Program-made: the position numbers and the translations under genes
In this document: piece after piece, positions 53,218 to 61,772 of the stretch
Numbering within the stretch: position 1 is the stretch's first letter
How the letters are laid out: the number at the start of each line of letters is the position of its first letter
The notes under the pieces: model-generated
What the model saw: only the letters and a program-made list of their open reading frames with translations
Told to the model about the DNA's origin: nothing
Databases searched by the model: none
DNA from: Clostridium sp. AM22-11AC
GTDB lineage: Bacteria > Bacillota > Clostridia > Lachnospirales > Lachnospiraceae
Length of the DNA stretch: 64,000 bases
NCBI RefSeq assembly: GCF_003473545.1
Contig: NZ_QUCM01000005.1
Coordinates: 124,001-188,000 of the forward strand
Direction: 5' to 3'

Positions 53218-54162
53218 ATGGGAAAACGAATTGTAATTGCACTGGGCGGAAACGCTCTTGGAAAAACGATCTCAGAGCAGGCAGAAGTTGTAAAAGGAAC
53301 TGCAAAGGCGATCGCAGGCCTGATCCTTGCAGGTCATCAGGTTGTTATTTCACATGGAAATGGACCTCAGGTGGGTATGATCCAGAAGTCTATGACAGCT
53401 TTGCATAAGCAGGATCCCGAACATTATGAACTTTGCCCCTTATCTGTGTGTACAGCAATGAGTCAGGGATATATTGGACTGGATCTTCAGAGAGCTTTAA
53501 GAAATGAACTGGAAAGATCCGGGATCCGTAAACCTATTACTACCATTCTTACCCAGGTTCAGGTGGATCCGGAAGATGAGGCATATAAAAAGCCTTCTAA
53601 ACCCATCGGAGCCTATGTAACAGAGGCGGAAGCAGAGATTCTGAGAAAAGAAAGAGGTTTTGTGTTTGCACAGGACGCTGGCAGAGGAATCCGCCGCGTA
53701 GTTCCTTCACCAAAGCCTGTGGCTATCCTTGAAATGGAGTCTATCCGTGGAATGGTGGAAGAAGGCCAGATCGTGATCGCTTGCGGAGGCGGCGGTGTTC
53801 CTGTAGTAAAGAACGAAAACGGAGACTATATTGGCACGGAAGCGATCATAGATAAAGATTTTGCATCTGAAAAACTGGCAGAAGAGCTGGAGGCAGATTA
53901 TCTGATCATTCTTACAGCAGTAGAAAAAGTGGCGATCGGCTATGGTACACCAAGAGAAAAGTGGTTGGATCATATGAGTGTGAAAGAAGCGGAATTTTAT
54001 ATAGAAGAAGGACAGTTTGCTCCAGGTTCCATGCTTCCAAAGGTAGAGGCAGCAGTTGCTTTTGCAAAATCTGGCAAAGGAAGAAAAGCACTGATCACGT
54101 TGCTTGAAAAAGCGGAAGATGGAATTGAAGGAAAAACTGGAACAGAAATAGAATTGACCTAA
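53218..54162 (+). CDS. Carbamate kinase
   Basis: The enzyme converts carbamoyl phosphate and ADP to ATP, CO2 and ammonia. The 314-residue product has the amino-acid-kinase fold motifs IALGGNALG at the start, SHGNGPQVGMI near residue 45, DAGRGIRRVVPSPKP near 155, CGGGGVPVV near 188 and DKDFASEKLAEELEADYLII near 215. It matches ArcC closely. In this operon it plausibly plays the role of E. coli AllK, taking carbamoyl phosphate from the FdrA complex. AGAGGAG precedes the ATG. Confidence 0.93.
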   Translation: MGKRIVIALGGNALGKTISEQAEVVKGTAKAIAGLILAGHQVVISHGNGPQVGMIQKSMTALHKQDPEHYELCPLSVCTAMSQGYIGLDLQRALRNELERSGIRKPITTILTQVQVDPEDEAYKKPSKPIGAYVTEAEAEILRKERGFVFAQDAGRGIRRVVPSPKPVAILEMESIRGMVEEGQIVIACGGGGVPVVKNENGDYIGTEAIIDKDFASEKLAEELEADYLIILTAVEKVAIGYGTPREKWLDHMSVKEAEFYIEEGQFAPGSMLPKVEAAVAFAKSGKGRKALITLLEKAEDGIEGKTGTEIELT

Positions 54163-54184
54163 AATAAAAACAGGAGGAATGTTT

Positions 54185-55546
54185 ATGTATAATCCAGACC
54201 AGCCGGTTTTTGAAGAACAGCCAGAATCTAACATTGAAATTGCATACGGAATAGAAGATGTTCCAAAACCATTGTGGAAAGCGATCCTTTTTGCACTTCA
54301 GATCACATTAGTGGATTTCACACCTTTTATGTGGGCAGCTGGTTTTGCTTCTTTAGCCGGGATCGATCAACCTGATTTTGTACCTACTTTGCTTTGTGCC
54401 TGCTTTTTCTGCATGGGTATATGCACTTTTCTTCAGACAACGGTAGGAAACAGGCTTCCTATTGTGCAAGGTTCATCTTCTGCTTTGATGTCTTCCATGG
54501 GTAATATAGCAGGTGTTTATGGCCTTCCTGCTGTATGGGGCGCATCCCTTATAGGAGGTCTGATCCAGACAGTACTTGGAGTTACGAAAACGGTCAGCAG
54601 GGTAAGAAAATTCCTTCCGCCGGTAGTTGTGGGATCTGTGGTAACTGCCATAGGTTTTGTGGCAGCAAGGATCGCAGTTCAATGGACTTTTTCCAGACAG
54701 GAACCTTTATATCTGGTTCTGGCACTGATCTCATTTTTACTGGCTCTTGTGCTTAAGTTTAAAACAAAGGGAATGATCTCCCAGGGATTTATCCTTACCA
54801 CGGTTGTGATCGTAGGAGTAGTGATATCTTCTTTTCTGGGCATTTTTGACTGGGAAGCTGTTCACGCAGCTCCGTGGGTCAGGATTCCACGGCTTTTCCC
54901 GTTTACAGGTATGCAGGGGCAGCCAGATGCGGCTATTACCATTACAGCGGCAGCTGTGATCGGTGGTTTCAGCGGATATATGGGAGCAATTTTTGAGTCT
55001 GTTGGAGATTATGCGGCAACTTGTGCAGCCTGTGATGAAGTTTACAGAGTAAAGCATATTGATAAGGGGATCATGGCCAGCGGTCTGGGATGTATGATTA
55101 CGGCTCTTTTTGGAGGTCTGCCTTGTACTTCTTATACACAGAATATAGGTATCGTAGCAGCTACCGGTGTAGCTTCCAGACGTGTGACCCAGTTTGCAGG
55201 AGGACTTTTCCTGCTTTATGGTTTCTGCCCTAAAATGGCATACATCCTGGCTGGTATCCCAAAGTCAGTGATCGGAGCGGTTTTCCTTATTTCAGCAGCT
55301 TCCATCATGTTTTCTGGGATCGATTCCATTGTATCATCTCCAAGAACATTGAGAAATACGCTGGTAGCCGGAATTACCCTTACTTTAGCAGTTATGCTTC
55401 CTTACCAGTGTACGTCTACCTATAAAGAGTGGGCAGATGGACTTTCCCCATTTTTAAATATGCTTTGCACTTCACCGGTATTTATTGCTGTATTAAGTGG
55501 TGTGGGGTTAAATGTTTTGTTGAATATTATTTTAAAAGAATCATAA
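54185..55546 (+). CDS. NCS2-family uracil/xanthine-type permease
   Basis: Nucleobase:cation symporter 2 proteins import uracil, xanthine or urate. The 453-residue product has about twelve to fourteen spans. QGSSSALMSSMGNIAGVYG near residue 98 and the signature YTQNIGIVAATGVASRRVTQ near 318 (NxGxxxxTxVxSRxV) identify the family. ATG 54185 is chosen because AGGAGGA ends six bases before it; the ATG at 54179 lies almost on that site. Purine or pyrimidine uptake fits the two amidohydrolases upstream. It is the last gene of the cluster. Confidence 0.88.
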   Translation: MYNPDQPVFEEQPESNIEIAYGIEDVPKPLWKAILFALQITLVDFTPFMWAAGFASLAGIDQPDFVPTLLCACFFCMGICTFLQTTVGNRLPIVQGSSSALMSSMGNIAGVYGLPAVWGASLIGGLIQTVLGVTKTVSRVRKFLPPVVVGSVVTAIGFVAARIAVQWTFSRQEPLYLVLALISFLLALVLKFKTKGMISQGFILTTVVIVGVVISSFLGIFDWEAVHAAPWVRIPRLFPFTGMQGQPDAAITITAAAVIGGFSGYMGAIFESVGDYAATCAACDEVYRVKHIDKGIMASGLGCMITALFGGLPCTSYTQNIGIVAATGVASRRVTQFAGGLFLLYGFCPKMAYILAGIPKSVIGAVFLISAASIMFSGIDSIVSSPRTLRNTLVAGITLTLAVMLPYQCTSTYKEWADGLSPFLNMLCTSPVFIAVLSGVGLNVLLNIILKES

Positions 55547-55565
55547 GACTATCCTTTGATCAAAT

Positions 55566-55600
55566 AAGGGCTGCAGATCAACTTTCCGCAGCCCTTAAAA
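55566..55600. terminator. Probable terminator between the permease and Fe-ADH genes
   Basis: AAGGGCTGC (55566-55574) and GCAGCCCTT (55588-55596) form a GC-rich stem. The T-run is weak on the + strand, so terminator strength is uncertain. Confidence 0.6.
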
Positions 55601-55650
55601 AGTTCCTTATTTAATTCTGGATCTTCAGATCTTTTATGAATTTCTATGGA

Positions 55651-56838
55651 TTAGAAATCAACTTCCTCATCATAGTAGCAGCACTTAAGCAGCTTAGCCA
55701 TCTGATCTGGGTTGATGCTTCTTGGGTTGGAGCCGGTGCAGGCATCGCCTACTGCCAGTTCTGCAACATTAGGCAGTTTCTCCATGAATTCTTTCTCATC
55801 GATGATTCCGCCTTCATAGTACTTGATGCAGGTAGGAATATCCAGATCCTTGTTCATCTCGCGGATCCTTGCGATCAGAGCATCTACCAGTTCTTCATCA
55901 GTATTTCCCGGCAGGTTGATGAATTTAGCAATCTTAGCGTATCTTGCAGCTGCTTCAGGTTCTTTTGCGTTGTATTTAATAACCTTTGGCAGGTACATTG
56001 CGTTAGCACATCCATGAACGATATGTCCGCCGGAGTAAGCAGCACCGGTCTTATGTGCCATAGAGTGAACGATACCTAATAATGCGTTGGAGAATGCCAT
56101 ACCAGCTAAGCACTGTGCGTCATGCATCTTAGCGCGGGCATCCAGATCACCATTGTAGGAAGCAACCAGGTATTCGTTGATCATTTCGATAGCATGCAGT
56201 GCTAACGGATCGGTGTATTCGCAGTGCAGTGTGGAAACATAAGCCTCGATCGCATGAGTCATAGCATCCATACCAGTATGTGCGGTCAGCTTCTTAGGCA
56301 TAGTAGCTGCTAAAGCCGGGTCAACGATAGCAACATCTGGTGTGATGTTGAAGTCAGCCAGAGGATATTTGATTCCCTTAGCATAATCTGTGATTACAGA
56401 GAATGCAGTAACTTCGGTAGCTGTACCGGAGGTAGAGGAGATAGCACAGAATTTAGCTTTTGTACGCAGTGTTGGGAAGCTGAATGGTGTGATCAGGTCT
56501 TCAAACTTGGTATCAGGATACTCATAGAATACCCACATAGCCTTTGCAGCATCGATTGGTGAACCACCACCTACAGCTACGATCCAGTCAGGTTTGAATT
56601 CCTGCATAGCTTTTGCACCCTTCATAACGGTCTCTACAGAAGGATCTGGCTCAACGCCTTCAAATAACTGAACTTCCATTCCTGCTTCTTTTAAGTAAGC
56701 TTCTACTTTATCCAGGAAACCGAAACGCTTCATGGAGCCGCCGCCTACAACAACAATGGCTTTCTTGCCAGGCAGTGTCTTTAAGGACTCCAGTGCATCT
56801 TTTCCATGGTATAAATCTCTTGGTAATGTGAATCTCAT
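55651..56838 (-). CDS. Iron-containing alcohol dehydrogenase
   Basis: The 395-residue product is a type III NAD(P)-dependent alcohol dehydrogenase. It has the nucleotide loop VGGGSPIDAAKAMWVF near residue 88 and the metal ligands in HTGMDAMTHAIEAYVS (Asp/His near 192-200) and HSMAHKTGAAYSGGHIVHGCANAMYLP (His near 259 and 273). Such enzymes reduce acetaldehyde, butyraldehyde or 3-hydroxypropanal in fermentations. The AGGAGGT site precedes the ATG. The upstream 319-base gap (56839-57157) holds a TATATA-like -10 stretch for it and the terminator of the lysR-like gene, with nothing else seen. Confidence 0.92.
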   Translation of the reverse strand: MRFTLPRDLYHGKDALESLKTLPGKKAIVVVGGGSMKRFGFLDKVEAYLKEAGMEVQLFEGVEPDPSVETVMKGAKAMQEFKPDWIVAVGGGSPIDAAKAMWVFYEYPDTKFEDLITPFSFPTLRTKAKFCAISSTSGTATEVTAFSVITDYAKGIKYPLADFNITPDVAIVDPALAATMPKKLTAHTGMDAMTHAIEAYVSTLHCEYTDPLALHAIEMINEYLVASYNGDLDARAKMHDAQCLAGMAFSNALLGIVHSMAHKTGAAYSGGHIVHGCANAMYLPKVIKYNAKEPEAAARYAKIAKFINLPGNTDEELVDALIARIREMNKDLDIPTCIKYYEGGIIDEKEFMEKLPNVAELAVGDACTGSNPRSINPDQMAKLLKCCYYDEEVDF

Positions 56839-57029
56839 AATTATGACCTCCTAAAAATATAGTTGTGTGATTGACTATATGTATCTGTTCGTTATTTCTT
56901 TAACAGCTATATAGTAGCACATTGATAAAAGCTTGACTAGATGCAAAAATGGAATAATGGTATTCCTGTAAGTATATCACTGGTTAATGAGAAGAAAATT
57001 GTGAAATGTGAATAAAAATATAAAGCAGA

Positions 57030-57090
57030 AAGAAAAAAATACTCAGTAACAGAAAAATAAACGAAAAAATGGCCAGCTCTGTTACTGAGA
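57030..57090 (-). terminator. Terminator of the leftward lysR-like gene
   Basis: CTCAGTAACAGA (57042-57053) and TCTGTTACTGAG (57078-57089) form a perfect 12-bp stem. Reading leftward, a T-rich run (AAAAAAA at 57033-57039 on the + strand) follows. Confidence 0.8.
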
Positions 57091-57157
57091 ATATTGTTAT
57101 TTTCAAGACGATATTTTAAGACCTGATAAAAATGGTCTTACAAAACAGAGCAGCCAG

Positions 57158-58084
57158 TTAGTCAGACAGCTGGCTGATAGTGCGGCCCAGCCACTGGGTC
57201 AGTTCTGTTTCTGCTTTGGACAGGCGGTAGTTGCTGCGACAGACTAAAAGGTCCTTGAATACATTATCCGGGCGGGTACATTCTCTCTGGATCAGTTTTG
57301 CTTCTGTAAGGGTGCTGTACGGAACAGGAGAAGTCCACATATAGGCACCTGGAAGATGGCGGAGAAATTCATACTGGCTGCCCCGGTCATAAATATAAAT
57401 GGTATGGCGGGGATCACTGTCCGGAAGGACACAGTCAGTATTTTCCGGGGTAAAAGAAGGATACTGGATATCTCCCTGAAGCAGTTCTACGGACTGGGAA
57501 AAATCAAGGTGGTCTAAAGGCTCCTTTCCTGCAAGAGGATGCGAGGGGGACATAAGTACCTTGGGAGAGAACTGCCATAAGACCTTGCTGTCCAAATGCT
57601 CATCCTGTATCATTTTAAGGAAAAATGGTTCGTAAAGTACCTGACAGCGGACAATGCCTAAGTCAAATTCTTTGGAAGAGACCAGACGGACCACGTCCTT
57701 GGAGTTCGTTTCTTTATAGCGCACATTGGTTGTAAAAAGCCGGTCATCTTCTTTTAAAAAATTCTTTAAAGTGCTGGATATATAAGAAGCGCGGGGACCG
57801 CAAAGACGAATTTCACGGGGACATTCCTTATTTCTGGAGCAGAGCTTGTCTAACTGGGCTTCCTGTTCCATGATCCCTTTTGCGTAGCGCAGGAATTCTT
57901 CTCCACGGACAGTAGGGATCATTCCCCTGCTGGTACGGTCAAAGATGGGACATCCAAGATCACGCTCCAGTTCACGGATGATCTTGCTTAAATGGGGCTG
58001 GTTCATATAATAGTTCTGGGCTGCTTTTGTAATAGAGCCGGTTTTTTCTACTTCTACGGCATACTTTAAATAGGAAAGATTCAT
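57158..58084 (-). CDS. LysR-family transcriptional regulator
   Basis: The 308-residue product has the LysR winged helix at the N terminus (LSYLKYAVEVEKTGSITKAA then QNYYMNQPHLSKIIREL, residues 3-43), then FDRTSRGMIPTVRGEEFL. The effector-binding half from about 90 includes VRYKETNSKDVVRLVSSKEF. GGAGGAATTAT precedes the ATG. It is divergent from the gtrA-like gene and 320 bases upstream of the alcohol dehydrogenase gene, so either may be the target. Confidence 0.88.
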   Translation of the reverse strand: MNLSYLKYAVEVEKTGSITKAAQNYYMNQPHLSKIIRELERDLGCPIFDRTSRGMIPTVRGEEFLRYAKGIMEQEAQLDKLCSRNKECPREIRLCGPRASYISSTLKNFLKEDDRLFTTNVRYKETNSKDVVRLVSSKEFDLGIVRCQVLYEPFFLKMIQDEHLDSKVLWQFSPKVLMSPSHPLAGKEPLDHLDFSQSVELLQGDIQYPSFTPENTDCVLPDSDPRHTIYIYDRGSQYEFLRHLPGAYMWTSPVPYSTLTEAKLIQRECTRPDNVFKDLLVCRSNYRLSKAETELTQWLGRTISQLSD

Positions 58085-58192
58085 ATAATTCCTCCAGATA
58101 TTCTGGTTATTTTCTATGTGAACATTATAACGTAGATAACCATTCTTTTCAAAACATTTATAGTTTGGTGAACAGATTAAACGCTAATTAAC

Positions 58193-58221
58193 TTTACAAT
58201 TAAGAACGGCTACCATATAAT
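58193..58221 (+). promoter_or_regulatory. Sigma-A promoter for the gtrA-yfhO genes
   Basis: TTTACA (58193-58198) and perfect TATAAT (58216-58221) are spaced by 17 bases, about 50 bases before the GTG at 58274. Confidence 0.75.
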
Positions 58222-58273
58222 AGAAAAAACTGGTCAGAGAAAAAATGGTAAGATCAGAAACAGGAGAAAAATC

Positions 58274-58696
58274 GTGTTTGGAAAATTATGGAAAAAATGC
58301 GTAAACTATGAAACCATCAGTTATCTGGTATGTGGTGTGCTGACTACAGCAGTGGATTTTGTTTCCTATACAGCATTTCGGAAAATGTCCATGGGTGTAG
58401 GGGTGTCCCAGGCTCTTTCCTGGGTGGCAGCAGTCTTATTTGCTTATATTGTAAATAAGATCATCGTATTCCGGAATTTTAACATGGGGCCGGCGTACTT
58501 ATTAAAAGAAGGCGGTGCCTTTTTTGCGGCAAGGGCTATTTCAGGAGTGGCTACCTGGATATTAATGGTAGTGATGGTAAAACTGGGGGGAGACAGAGGT
58601 TTTGTTTATGAGATGTTCTGTAAATTGACAGCTTCTGTTATCAATATGGTCGCAAATTATGTATTCAGCAAACTTTGGATCTTTAAAAAGAAATAA
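58274..58696 (+). CDS. GtrA-family membrane protein
   Basis: GtrA/GtcA proteins have four membrane spans and are thought to flip undecaprenyl-phosphate sugars. The 140-residue product shows SYLVCGVLTTAVDFVSY near residue 15, SWVAAVLFAYIVNKIIVFRN near 55 and the ending NMVANYVFSKLWIFKKK. The start is GTG with CAGGAG upstream. A large YfhO-like gene follows in 44 bases. In Bacillus and Listeria such pairs glycosylate teichoic acids, supporting a cell-envelope role. Confidence 0.82.
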   Translation: MFGKLWKKCVNYETISYLVCGVLTTAVDFVSYTAFRKMSMGVGVSQALSWVAAVLFAYIVNKIIVFRNFNMGPAYLLKEGGAFFAARAISGVATWILMVVMVKLGGDRGFVYEMFCKLTASVINMVANYVFSKLWIFKKK

Positions 58697-58740
58697 CTGG
58701 AAATAATATATAAAAGCGGCTATAAAGAAAGGTGAATGCA

Positions 58741-61500
58741 GTGAGTCGTGAAGAAATAGAACAGGTAGAAAAAGAACTGGATGAGGTCCTTGAAATAGTC
58801 CAGAGACCGGTTCCGGTGAAAAATACAGGCAGGGAGGAAACAGTATCTTTGCAGGAAAATTTACAGGAAAATGATCCCTTACAGGAAGAAATGCAAATAG
58901 AAACAGAGAAGGAAGAGAAAGAAGAAAAAGAAGACAGCCCTGAAAGCGCAGCGAAGGAGCAGACGGCAGTTTCAGAAGAAGAACTGGATCTGGAGGATGA
59001 TATAGAAAATGGTTACTTCCATTTCCTGCGTCCAAGTGATGGCCTGATCGCAGCCTTTTTCGTGCCGGTAGCTGTCCTGATCATCCTGTTTGCCCAGAGA
59101 GGCATCTTCCCTTTTGGTGAAGAGTGCTTTTTAAGAACGGACATGTATCACCAGTACGCGCCCTTCTTTTCTGAGTTTCAGTACAAGCTAAAACAGGGAG
59201 GAAGCTTGCTATACAGCTGGGATATTGGTATGGGAGTGAATTTCTCGGCTCTTTATGCTTATTATCTGGCAAGTCCGGTGAACTGGCTGATCATCTTATG
59301 TCCGAAGAAATTCATCATTGAATTTATGACCATCCTTATTATGGTAAAAACAGGTCTCTGCGGAGTGACGTTTACCTGGTATCTGGATCATCATTTTGAG
59401 AAGAAGCATTTTGTAGCCGGTGTTTTCGGCATTTTCTATGCTTTAAGCGGTTATATGGCAGCTTACAGCTGGAATATCATGTGGCTGGACTGCATTTTCC
59501 TGCTGCCGCTGATCCTTTATGGGTTAGAGCAGCTGGTGCAGGAGAAAAAGGGCCTGTTTTACTGTGTGACTCTGGGTCTTTCTATTCTGTCCAACTACTA
59601 TATCTCTATCATGATCTGTATTTTCATGGTCATGTATGTGATCGTGCAGGTGATCTTATACCCGCCAAAGAAGATAAAAGACCTGGTGGCAACAGGAGTG
59701 CGCTTTGGCTTTTATTCTCTTCTTGCAGGAGGACTGGCAGCCGTTGTGCTTTTGCCTGAGATCTATGCTTTGCAGGCGACTGCTTCCGGCGACTTTGATT
59801 TTCCAAAGACCATCAGCTGTTATTTCTCCATTTTTGATATGATCGCCCGTCACATTGGAAATGTGGGAACAGAGATCGGCCTGGACCACTGGCCCAATAT
59901 TTACTGCGGTGTGGCAGTGCTTATGTTCCTTCTTCTTTATCTGGGGGCAAAGAAGATCACAGTGCGGGAAAAGGCAGTTTACTGCGGCCTGCTGTTAATG
60001 TTTTATGCCAGCTTTTCCATCAATGTGTTAAATTTCATCTGGCATGGGTTCCATTATCCAAACAGCCTTCCATGCAGACAGTCCTTTATCTATATCGCCT
60101 TGGTGCTGACTATGTGTTATCAGGTCTGCCTGGAATTGAAAGAAACTTCCTGGAAACAGGTGGTGTGGGCGTTCTGGGGTGCCATTATCTTTGTGCTCAT
60201 GGCAGAGAAACTTGTGGATAACTCTGCACAATTTCATTTTTCTGTGTTTTATGCAGCCATCATTTTCCTGGCACTGTATATGGGGCTTATTTATCTGTAT
60301 AAGCGGAAAAACTGGAATGAAGATGTGATCATGATGCTGACCCTGCTTTTAGTAGCAGTGGAAACTGCGTTAAACCTTGGTGTCAGCAGCCTTCCAACTA
60401 CCAGCAGGACTGCGTATGTAAAGGACAATCAGGATACCAGAAGGTTAGCGGAAAGCATTAAATGTGATACCTTCTACAGAGTGGAAAAGGGAGACAGCAA
60501 GACGAAAAATGATGGTGCGTGGATGAATTTTCCATCTGCGTCCCTGTTTTCATCGGTAGCAAATGCTTCTTTAACTGATTTTGTGAGAAAGCTGGGCTGC
60601 GAAAGTTCCACCAATGCTTACAGTATTAAAGGAAGTACTCCCCTGGTAGACAGCCTGTTTTCTATCCGATATGGCATTTATCCGGATCAGCAGCCGGTAA
60701 CTGGTTTAAAGGATCAGATCAGCAGAAAAGGCTCTATGTGGCTTTATGAAAATCAGAATACGCTGCCGGTAGCATTTATGCTTCCCGCAGATGTGGAGAA
60801 TAACTGGCTGTTAGACTCAGGCAATCCTGCGGTAGTACAGAATGACCTTTGCAATGTGCTGGGGACCAAAGATGTGCTGGTGTCCAATGAAAGTGTTACA
60901 GAAGGCAAGAAACTTACCTTTACAGTGGAAACTTCCGGTGATTATTATGTGTATGTGACCAACAAGAAAGTGGAAAAGGTCACAGCAACCATGGGAGAAA
61001 AGAGCAGGTCCTTTGACAATGTAGACAGAGGTTATTTCCTGGAACTGGGATATCTTGTAAAGGGAACGGATGTAGAACTTCGCTCAGAGGATGAGGGAAA
61101 TCCTTCCCTTCAGGGAGAAGTATGGCGGTTTGATCCGGAAGCCTTTAAAGAATTTTATGATAAAATGAATGAAAATCCCATCAACCTGACTAAATGGACG
61201 GATACAGAACTTTCCGGAACCATTCATTCTGATGGATATAAGACCATGTTTACAAGTATTCCATATGACAAGGGCTGGAAGCTTTTTGTGGATGGTGTGG
61301 AAACGGAAACAAGACCTGTTTTTGATACATTTATTGCAGCAGACCTGGCAGAAGGAGACCATGAAATTTCCTTTACCTATGAGCCGGAAGGTTTAAAAAC
61401 AGGTGCTATTATTACAGGTGTGAGCCTTGTAGTGTTTGCAGGAGCAGCGATCATTACTACTGTAAATAATAAAAATAAGAAAAAAAAGACAAAAATATAA
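58741..61500 (+). CDS. YfhO-family multi-span membrane glycosyltransferase-like protein
   Basis: YfhO of Bacillus subtilis glycosylates lipoteichoic acid from a lipid-linked sugar. The 919-residue product has an unusual acidic N-terminal extension (about residues 1-95, rich in Glu) before the first span. It then has about ten to thirteen membrane segments with FREECFLRTDMYHQYAPFFSE-like text (EECFLRTDMYHQYAPFF near residue 126), and a large extracellular C-terminal part ending in a final span and a lysine tail. GTG 58741 is chosen because AGAAAGGTG lies six bases before it; the GTG at 58732 is part of that site. No dedicated GT2 (CsbB-type) gene is adjacent. Confidence 0.8.
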   Translation: MSREEIEQVEKELDEVLEIVQRPVPVKNTGREETVSLQENLQENDPLQEEMQIETEKEEKEEKEDSPESAAKEQTAVSEEELDLEDDIENGYFHFLRPSDGLIAAFFVPVAVLIILFAQRGIFPFGEECFLRTDMYHQYAPFFSEFQYKLKQGGSLLYSWDIGMGVNFSALYAYYLASPVNWLIILCPKKFIIEFMTILIMVKTGLCGVTFTWYLDHHFEKKHFVAGVFGIFYALSGYMAAYSWNIMWLDCIFLLPLILYGLEQLVQEKKGLFYCVTLGLSILSNYYISIMICIFMVMYVIVQVILYPPKKIKDLVATGVRFGFYSLLAGGLAAVVLLPEIYALQATASGDFDFPKTISCYFSIFDMIARHIGNVGTEIGLDHWPNIYCGVAVLMFLLLYLGAKKITVREKAVYCGLLLMFYASFSINVLNFIWHGFHYPNSLPCRQSFIYIALVLTMCYQVCLELKETSWKQVVWAFWGAIIFVLMAEKLVDNSAQFHFSVFYAAIIFLALYMGLIYLYKRKNWNEDVIMMLTLLLVAVETALNLGVSSLPTTSRTAYVKDNQDTRRLAESIKCDTFYRVEKGDSKTKNDGAWMNFPSASLFSSVANASLTDFVRKLGCESSTNAYSIKGSTPLVDSLFSIRYGIYPDQQPVTGLKDQISRKGSMWLYENQNTLPVAFMLPADVENNWLLDSGNPAVVQNDLCNVLGTKDVLVSNESVTEGKKLTFTVETSGDYYVYVTNKKVEKVTATMGEKSRSFDNVDRGYFLELGYLVKGTDVELRSEDEGNPSLQGEVWRFDPEAFKEFYDKMNENPINLTKWTDTELSGTIHSDGYKTMFTSIPYDKGWKLFVDGVETETRPVFDTFIAADLAEGDHEISFTYEPEGLKTGAIITGVSLVVFAGAAIITTVNNKNKKKKTKI

Positions 61501-61534
61501 AAAATAGCCGCAAAATGTGAATTTATAAGGTATA

Positions 61535-61707
61535 ATGATACCAAGTGTCAAAAGGTCTAAAATCCAACGCAAGCTTGCTTGCAGGAGGATTTTGGAACTT
61601 GGGGCACGTAAAACATGAGTAAGTAGCCATTTTTCAAAGAAAAATGAGCGGATTACGAATGTTTTAAAGATTGCGAGAGTGCAAAGCACGTAGCAATCTG
61701 GTATCAT
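61535..61707. repeat. 173-bp structured element with ATGATACCA terminal inverted repeats
   Basis: ATGATACCA (61535-61543) and TGGTATCAT (61699-61707) bound the element. Inside are nested stems: CCAAGT/ACTTGG (61541-61602), CTAAAATCC/GGATTTTGG, AAAACAT/ATGTTTT around a CATTTTTC/GAAAAATG hairpin, and GATTGC/GCAATC (61669-61698) around GTGC/GCAC. It occupies most of the 272-base gap before argH. A TATAAT at 61531-61536 overlaps its left end and may be the argH promoter. Confidence 0.75.
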
Positions 61708-61772
61708 ACATGCAGAAATGTTCCGAAAGGACATGCAGATTATAAATTAAAGGACAAAAGGAGACATCAATT

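Noticed and set aside
41733..55546. Anaerobic purine degradation cluster of the known xdh-ygeW-ygeX-ygeY-ssnA-hydA type
   Set aside because: Only carbamate kinase and a deaminase-like amidohydrolase overlap with that set. The carbamoyltransferase YgeW, the ammonia-lyase YgeX, the YgeY peptidase and a hydantoinase are missing, and FdrA-type genes are present instead.
55636..56079. 147-codon open frame on the + strand over the alcohol dehydrogenase gene
   Set aside because: It lies fully antisense to a well-supported iron alcohol dehydrogenase and contains no recognisable domain.
61393..61734. 113-codon open frame on the - strand
   Set aside because: It overlaps the end of the yfhO-like gene and the structured element, and has low-complexity composition.
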